From assembly GCA_011620705.1 (NCBI GenBank), contig WOYR01000131.1, positions 1 through 18,234 on the forward strand: a DNA stretch of 18,234 bases, written 5' to 3'. The DNA comes from Microbacteriaceae bacterium (GTDB lineage: Bacteria; Actinomycetota; Actinomycetes; Actinomycetales; Microbacteriaceae). A model generated the notes under the pieces. The model was not told the DNA's origin. It was given only the letters and a program-made list of their open reading frames with translations, and did no database searches. Both the position numbers and the translations under genes were made by a program. Numbering within the stretch: the stretch's first letter is position 1; each line of letters opens with the position of its first letter. Below are positions 14,082 through 18,234 of the stretch, in pieces.

Positions 14082-14974
14082 AGCGTCCCGAGGGCGTCGC
14101 GACGGCTCGCCAGGTGCCCGTGAAGCCGGCGGCGGCCGCACGGCCCGCACGAACCTCGCCCGCACGAACCTCGCGAACGGAGGCTGCGAAGCCGGCACTG
14201 GCGTCTTCGCCCGCGGATGCGCGAGCACTCGCGCGCGCGCGCAAGCGATACGAGCGCGAGGAGGTCAAGCGCTTCACCCGTCGCGCCAGGCGGCGGCGAA
14301 CCGGCTGGTTCGCGGCGATCCTCACCGTGGTCGCGATCGGCGGGCTCGTCGTGCTCGCGGTCTTCTCACCGCTGCTCGCCCTGCGCACCGTCACGGTGGA
14401 CGGCACCTCCCGGCTGAGCGCCCCCACCCTGCAGAAGGCGGTCGAGGGACAGCTCGGCACGCCGCTCGCGCTGCTGGACTACGCCACCATCACGAAGGAT
14501 CTCGCGCCGTACCGTCTGATCCGCAGCTATGCGACCGAGATCGTCCCGCCCGGCACTCTGGTGATCCATATCGTCGAGCGCACGCCGATCGGCGTGATCC
14601 AGGCGGGCGACGGCTTCGAACTGGTGGATCCCGCCGGGGTCGCGCTGGAGACCACGAGGACCAGGCCTGCCGGGTACCCGCTCATCGAGCTCGGGGGCAG
14701 CAGCATCTGGGGAGCCGGCTACGCCTCGATGGCGCAGGTGCTGCTCGCTCTCCCGTCCTCGGTGCTGGGCAGGGTCGACACCATCACGGCGCAGACCCAT
14801 GACGACGTCACGCTGACCCTGGCCGGTTCGAGTCAGCGGGTGGTCTGGGGCAGCTCCGAGGATTCGGATGCCAAGGCGCAGGTGCTCGCGGATCTCATCG
14901 CCCTGCACGCGGCGTCTGGTCCTGGCGAATACGACGTCTCCGCCCCCGGCGCCGCGGTGTTCCATCACGATTGA
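14078..14974 (+). CDS. ftsQ: Cell division protein FtsQ (POTRA domain)
   Basis: FtsQ is a bitopic divisome protein that recruits FtsL and FtsB and relays activation to FtsW-FtsI. The 298-residue product has a long basic, Ala/Pro/Arg-rich cytoplasmic region (1-75) with a short PARTS-PARTS duplication at 23-32. It is followed by one transmembrane segment (about 76-99). An extracytoplasmic POTRA domain (about 100-168) begins LALRTVTVDGTSRLS and ends with VIHIVERTPIGV, and an FtsQ beta domain follows to about 260. The GTG at 14078 overlaps the murC stop. Identification rests on the POTRA pattern, topology and the position between murC and ftsZ. Confidence 0.93.
   Translation: MKRPEGVATARQVPVKPAAAARPARTSPARTSRTEAAKPALASSPADARALARARKRYEREEVKRFTRRARRRRTGWFAAILTVVAIGGLVVLAVFSPLLALRTVTVDGTSRLSAPTLQKAVEGQLGTPLALLDYATITKDLAPYRLIRSYATEIVPPGTLVIHIVERTPIGVIQAGDGFELVDPAGVALETTRTRPAGYPLIELGGSSIWGAGYASMAQVLLALPSSVLGRVDTITAQTHDDVTLTLAGSSQRVVWGSSEDSDAKAQVLADLIALHAASGPGEYDVSAPGAAVFHHD
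14144..14173 (+). repeat. Perfect 15-bp tandem repeat inside ftsQ
   Basis: CCCGCACGAACCTCG occurs twice back to back (14144-14158, 14159-14173). It encodes two PARTS units in the cytoplasmic region of FtsQ, which is poorly conserved, so a small in-frame duplication would be tolerated. Confidence 0.9.
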
Positions 14975-15142
14975 GCGCGGTCCATTCCGAGCCGCCGCGA
15001 AGCCTGAGTATTCCCGCGACACGCGCGCCATTGCCCAGCAGACCGCCGTGCCGACCGTAACTTGTGGATCGAACATGGTACTGAGAAAGACTCTGAACTT
15101 CAAGTAGAGGTTGAGACTTTCCCATCCGCACGGAGGCCGGAC
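14975..15142 (+). promoter_or_regulatory. ftsQ-ftsZ spacer: likely ftsZ leader with stem-loop
   Basis: This 168-base gap is the longest inside the operon before sepF. From about 15055 to 15125 the base composition is clearly less GC-rich than its surroundings. Within that stretch, CTCT-GA-ACTT-C-AAGT-AGAG (15091-15109) can fold into a hairpin. It is nested in a near-perfect outer repeat, GAAAGACTC (15085-15093) with GAGACTTTC (15113-15121); both use 15091-15093, so the two foldings partly compete. The ftsZ ribosome site GGAGG (15132-15136) follows. A dedicated ftsZ promoter or post-transcriptional control is plausible, as ftsZ often has extra promoters, but I see no convincing -35/-10 pair. 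Confidence 0.45.
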
Positions 15143-16291
15143 GTGACATCGAACCAGAACTACCTCGCGGTGATCAAGGTCGTCGGCATCGGCGGCGGCG
15201 GGGTCAACGCCGTCAATCGCATGATCGAGCTCGGCCTGCGCGGAGTCGAGTTCATCGCCATCAACACCGATGCCCAGGCGCTTCTGATGAGCGACGCCGA
15301 CGTCAAACTCGACGTCGGCCGCGAGCTGACGCGCGGCCTCGGGGCCGGCGCCGATCCGGAGATCGGCCGTCGTGCCGCCGAGGATCATGCCGAGGAGATC
15401 GAGGAGGCGCTGGCCGGCGCCGACATGGTCTTCGTGACCGCGGGCGAGGGCGGCGGAACCGGCACAGGCGGGGCGCCGGTCGTGGCCCGGATCGCGAAGT
15501 CCATCGGTGCCTTGACCATCGGCGTCGTCACGAAGCCCTTCGCCTTCGAGGGCAAGCGGCGCTCCGCGCAGGCGGACACGGGGGTGGCGAGCCTGAAGAA
15601 CGAGGTGGACACCCTCATCGTCGTCCCCAACGATCGACTGCTCGAGATCAGCGATCGCGGCATCAGCATGCTCGAGGCCTTCGCCACGGCGGACCAGGTG
15701 CTCCTCGCCGGTGTGCAGGGCATCACCGATCTGATCACGACGCCCGGATTGATCAACCTCGACTTCGCCGATGTGAAGTCGGTCATGTCGGGTGCGGGCT
15801 CCGCGCTGATGGGCATCGGGGCGAGTCGTGGTGCGGACCGCGCGATCAAGGCTGCCGAGTTGGCCGTCGCCAGCCCACTGCTCGAGGCCAGCATCGACGG
15901 CGCTCACGGCGTGCTGCTCTCCATCCAGGGCGGGTCGAACATGGGGATCTTCGAGATCAACGACGCGGCACGGCTCGTGCAGGAGGCCGTGCATCCCGAG
16001 GCCAACATCATCTTCGGGGCGGTCATCGACGACACTCTGGGCGATGAGGTGCGGGTCACCGTCATCGCGGCGGGCTTCGACGGCGGCGAGCCGACCGTGC
16101 GGCCCGGGAGCGAGCGTCGCAGCAACTTCATCGAGGCGGCCGTTCCGGTCGGGGTCGGCGCAGAGGCGTCCGGTTCGACCGGGGCGGTCACGGGCGGCTG
16201 GGGTGCCGAGCCGGACTCGCCGCTCCCGGTGCCGCGCGACCGCGACTTCGACGATGACGACGAGCTGGACGTCCCCGACTTCCTGAAGTAG
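15143..16291 (+). CDS. ftsZ: Cell division GTPase FtsZ
   Basis: FtsZ polymerises with GTP to form the Z-ring. The 382-residue protein has KVVGIGGGGVNAVNRM (12-27), NTDAQAL (41-47), the tubulin signature GGGTGTG (103-109), PNDRLLEI (162-169) and the T7 loop NLDFAD with Asp207 and Asp210. An acidic linker leads to the C-terminal peptide DDELDVPDFLK (372-382), the binding site for SepF and FtsW. The GTG at 15143 is chosen from GGAGG (15132-15136) 6 bases upstream; the frame is open further upstream, but those residues do not resemble FtsZ. The linker (about 318-368) is short. The TAG stop overlaps the next gene's GTG by one base. Confidence 0.98.
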   Translation: MTSNQNYLAVIKVVGIGGGGVNAVNRMIELGLRGVEFIAINTDAQALLMSDADVKLDVGRELTRGLGAGADPEIGRRAAEDHAEEIEEALAGADMVFVTAGEGGGTGTGGAPVVARIAKSIGALTIGVVTKPFAFEGKRRSAQADTGVASLKNEVDTLIVVPNDRLLEISDRGISMLEAFATADQVLLAGVQGITDLITTPGLINLDFADVKSVMSGAGSALMGIGASRGADRAIKAAELAVASPLLEASIDGAHGVLLSIQGGSNMGIFEINDAARLVQEAVHPEANIIFGAVIDDTLGDEVRVTVIAAGFDGGEPTVRPGSERRSNFIEAAVPVGVGAEASGSTGAVTGGWGAEPDSPLPVPRDRDFDDDDELDVPDFLK

Positions 16292-16962
16292 TGGCCTCCG
16301 CACTCGGCGAGCGTCTCGCCGCCGTCGACAGGGCGATCGCGGATGCCGCGCGCCACGCCGGGCGCGATCCGCGCGAATTGACCCGCATCGTGGTGACGAA
16401 GTTCCACCCGGCCGAGTTGGTGCGCGAACTCGCCGCTCTCGGGGTGCGCGACGTCGGCGAGAACCGCCACCAGGAGGCCGCAGCCAAGGCCGCCGAACTC
16501 GCCGGACTCGGGCTGAACTGGCACTTCATCGGTCAATTGCAGAGCAACAAGGCGAAGGCGGTGCGGGGCTACGCCCATGCGGTGCATTCCGTCGACCGCG
16601 TCGGCCTGGCGGACGCCCTGGCCGGCCGGACCCCCCTCGAGGTGTTCCTCGAACTGAACCTCACCGGCGACCCCGCTCGAGGCGGGGTCGATCCCTCCGG
16701 ATTGGAGCCGCTCGCCGAGCACGTGCTCTCCACGGAGGGCCTCGTGCTGCGCGGGGTCATGGCGGTCGCACCCCTCGGTGAGGAACCGCGCGCCGCCTTC
16801 GAGCGGGTGCGAGCGGCATCCCAGGAGCTGCAGCTCCTCGCCCCGGATGCCACCGCCATCTCTGCGGGCATGTCCGGCGACTTCCGCGAGGCGATCCTCG
16901 AGGGTGCGACACACCTGCGCATCGGCACCGCAATCACCGGAAAACGTCCGACCCCAGGTTAA
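16291..16962 (+). CDS. YggS/PLPBP family pyridoxal-phosphate homeostasis protein
   Basis: This 223-residue protein belongs to the single-domain PLP-binding (YggS, PROSC) family, which buffers pyridoxal phosphate and influences amino-acid homeostasis; no enzymatic reaction is established. The fold-type III barrel motifs are IVVTKFHP with the PLP lysine Lys37, GENRHQEAAAK (56-66), WHFIGQLQSNKAK (77-89), MSGDFREAI (194-202) and RIGTAITG (210-217). It commonly sits between ftsZ and sepF in Gram-positive bacteria. The GTG start shares a base with the ftsZ TAG and has no separate ribosome site, so coupling to ftsZ is likely. A perfect 9-bp inverted repeat (16668-16690) lies inside the gene. Confidence 0.93.
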   Translation: MASALGERLAAVDRAIADAARHAGRDPRELTRIVVTKFHPAELVRELAALGVRDVGENRHQEAAAKAAELAGLGLNWHFIGQLQSNKAKAVRGYAHAVHSVDRVGLADALAGRTPLEVFLELNLTGDPARGGVDPSGLEPLAEHVLSTEGLVLRGVMAVAPLGEEPRAAFERVRAASQELQLLAPDATAISAGMSGDFREAILEGATHLRIGTAITGKRPTPG

Positions 16963-16994
16963 TGTCGGTCTCGAACGAGCTTCCGGAGGATGAC

Positions 16995-17450
16995 ATGGCG
17001 AACCCGCTGCGCAAGACGATGGTCTACCTGGGCCTGGCCGACGAGGACTACGAAGACGACGTCCCCTCGGCACCGGTGGCTCCTGTCGCGAGTGCGCCGT
17101 CCGCTGGCCGCGCTCCGGTCACCCCGTTGCGGCGCCCGGTCGCCACGCGGCATGCGGCGCCGGCCGGCATGAACGAGATCCTGACCGTGCACCCGCGCCA
17201 GTACCGGGACGCGCAGACGATCGCCGAGAGCTTCCGCGAAGGCGTCCCGGTCATCATGAACCTGTCGCAGATGAGCGAACCGGATGCCCGTCGCCTCATC
17301 GACTTCGCGAGCGGCCTGTCCCAGGGCCTCTACGGCAAGATCGAGCGCGTCACGAGCAAGGTCTTCCTGCTCTCTCCTGAGCATGTTGCGGTGAGTGGCG
17401 AGCAGCCCGAGGCCGAGACCGAGGTCGAGGCGGGGTTCTTCGGCGCGTAG
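16995..17450 (+). CDS. sepF: Cell division protein SepF (FtsZ membrane anchor)
   Basis: SepF binds the FtsZ C-terminus and tethers it to the membrane; it is the main FtsZ anchor in actinobacteria, which lack FtsA. The 151-residue protein starts MANPLRKTMVYLGLADEDYEDD, a typical N-terminal amphipathic helix followed by an acidic stretch. A Pro/Ala linker (about 24-58) leads to the SepF core (about 60-133) with REGVPVIMNLSQM (81-93), DARRLIDFASGLSQGLYG (97-114) and VFLLSPEHV (123-131). The ATG at 16995 has GGAGG (16985-16989) 5 bases upstream and puts the membrane helix at the very N-terminus. The in-frame ATG at 16962, in a TAATG overlap, would hide that helix behind 11 residues. Confidence 0.95.
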   Translation: MANPLRKTMVYLGLADEDYEDDVPSAPVAPVASAPSAGRAPVTPLRRPVATRHAAPAGMNEILTVHPRQYRDAQTIAESFREGVPVIMNLSQMSEPDARRLIDFASGLSQGLYGKIERVTSKVFLLSPEHVAVSGEQPEAETEVEAGFFGA

Positions 17451-17642
17451 CGGTTGCGAGGCTCCGCCGCGTCGAGATGGCACGTGCTGGGGTATTCGAG
17501 GGTGACGCGTGTACTCTGAGACTCTCACTTTCGGTGAGCCCGACGACGTGCACGAGAAGACACGGCGTGCGACCCGCGGTGCGGAGTCCCGAACGGGGGA
17601 ACGCGCCCTGAACACATGATGGAAATCGACGAGGTGACTGAG
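17451..17642 (+). promoter_or_regulatory. sepF-divIVA spacer, probable divIVA promoter region
   Basis: This 192-base gap is too short for the roughly 95-residue YggT gene often found here, and no recognisable coding sequence is seen. TACTCT (17512-17517) fits a weak -10, but no good -35 lies at the right distance. A 5-bp hairpin, CTCAC-TTTCG-GTGAG (17524-17538), follows it. The region ends in GAGGTGA (17631-17637), the divIVA ribosome site. A separate divIVA promoter is likely from the gap size, but its exact position is not established. Confidence 0.4.
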
Positions 17643-18234
17643 ATGGCTCTGACTCCGGAAGACGTGGTCAACAAGCGGTTCAATCCGACGAAGTTCCGCG
17701 AGGGCTACGACCAGGACGAGGTCGATGACTTCCTCGACGAGGTGGTCGTCGAACTCCGCCGCCTGAATCAGGAGAACGAGGAACTCCGCCAGCGACTCGT
17801 GGCCGGCGAGGCTCGGATCAACGAGTTGCAGCGCAGTGCGGTGGCCGCTCCGGCCGCCGTGTCGCCTGCGGTGCTCCCCGAGCCGGCGCCGGTCGCAGCG
17901 CCCGCGCCTGTGGCAGCCGACACCGCCGGGATGGACCCGAGCAACACGAACAACCTTCTCCAGCTCGCCCGACGGCTCCACGAGGAGCACGTGCGCGAGG
18001 GCATGGAGAAGCGCGATGCCCTCATCGCCGAGGGTCACGCCACCGCCGCGCGCGTCGTCTCCGAGGCGCAGCAGAACCAGCAGGCCCAGCTCGCCGACCT
18101 CGAGCAGCAGAAGCAGAAACTCGAGCGCCAGATCGAGGAGCTCCGCTCCTTCGAGAAGGAGTACCGCGAGAAGCTGCGCGACTACATCGAGGGCCAGCTC
18201 CGAGAGCTCGAGTCGAGCAACGCGCTCACCGCCG
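17643..18234 (+). CDS. divIVA: DivIVA/Wag31 polar growth protein, 5' part (3' end outside window)
   Basis: DivIVA (Wag31) is a coiled-coil scaffold that binds curved membrane at poles and septa and organises wall growth in actinobacteria. The visible 197 residues start MALTPEDVVNKRFNPTKFREGYDQDEVDDFL. This is the conserved membrane-binding domain, with the Phe18-Arg19 pair in the position of the membrane-inserting residues of B. subtilis DivIVA. A first coiled coil (about 27-66), a Pro/Ala linker (about 69-95) and a second coiled coil (about 103-197) follow. The frame stays open to the last base. The ATG at 17643 has GAGGTGA 5 bases upstream; in-frame ATGs at 17616 and 17619 precede non-conserved residues and are less likely. 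Confidence 0.95.
   Translation, partial: MALTPEDVVNKRFNPTKFREGYDQDEVDDFLDEVVVELRRLNQENEELRQRLVAGEARINELQRSAVAAPAAVSPAVLPEPAPVAAPAPVAADTAGMDPSNTNNLLQLARRLHEEHVREGMEKRDALIAEGHATAARVVSEAQQNQQAQLADLEQQKQKLERQIEELRSFEKEYREKLRDYIEGQLRELESSNALTA

Noticed and set aside
11106..14228. 1040-codon open frame on the - strand opposite ftsW-murG-murC-ftsQ
   Set aside because: It is antisense to well-identified genes; long shadow frames are expected in GC-rich DNA because stop codons are rare. Its composition is Arg/Asp/Glu/His-rich, with no recognisable domain.
15062..15142. 27-residue upstream extension of FtsZ from an ATG-like start at 15062
   Set aside because: The added residues do not resemble FtsZ and the GTG at 15143 has a well-placed GGAGG.
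14366..16303. 645-codon open frame on the - strand opposite ftsQ-ftsZ
   Set aside because: It is a shadow of ftsQ and ftsZ with low-complexity composition and no family resemblance.
1..18234. Searched for tRNA, rRNA, insertion sequences, phage genes, toxin-antitoxin or defence cassettes
   Set aside because: None seen; every sizeable stretch is accounted for by a recognised dcw gene or a short spacer.

Overview
The window is an almost complete actinobacterial dcw (division and cell wall) cluster. All genes are on the + strand and there are almost no gaps. GC is high, GTG starts are common (murE, mraY, murD, ftsW, ftsQ, ftsZ and the PLP-binding gene) and one start is TTG (murG). The order mraZ-rsmH-ftsL-ftsI-murE-murF-mraY-murD-ftsW-murG-murC-ftsQ-ftsZ-PLPBP-sepF-divIVA points to Actinomycetota. 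Protein features such as the MurE substrate motifs and the DivIVA N-terminus suggest a member of Microbacteriaceae or a close relative. This placement is my inference from sequence memory; no search was run.

Layout. (1) 1-306 is the 3' end of a DUF3040 membrane protein, followed by a clear intrinsic terminator (333-360). (2) 307-691 has no gene but is rich in structure: an 11-bp inverted repeat, a 10-bp hairpin, a pair of mutually exclusive hairpins, and four GTGG boxes at exact 10-bp spacing that I read as the MraZ operator. (3) 692-4572 carries mraZ, rsmH, ftsL and ftsI. (4) 4647-14081 carries the cytoplasmic and lipid-linked peptidoglycan precursor steps (murE, murF, mraY, murD, murG, murC) with ftsW embedded. 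(5) 14078-17450 carries ftsQ, ftsZ, a PLP-binding protein and sepF, with an AT-richer structured leader in front of ftsZ. (6) From 17643 divIVA/wag31 begins and runs off the window.

How the genes work together. MurC, MurD, MurE and MurF build UDP-MurNAc-pentapeptide. MraY and MurG convert it to lipid I and lipid II. FtsW polymerises lipid II and FtsI crosslinks it at the septum. FtsQ and FtsL regulate that pair. FtsZ, anchored by SepF, organises the ring, and DivIVA organises polar growth. Many junctions are stop/start overlaps (ATGA, GTGA, TTGA, TAGTG), so translation is probably coupled.

I found no mobile element, CRISPR array, RNA gene or defence-like cassette, and no evidence of an undescribed multi-gene system. 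The points most worth a second look are the altered MurE substrate-specificity residues, the regular MraZ-type operator and structured mraZ leader, the ftsZ leader, a 33-bp tandem duplication at the end of murF, and the apparent lack of a YggT gene between sepF and divIVA.
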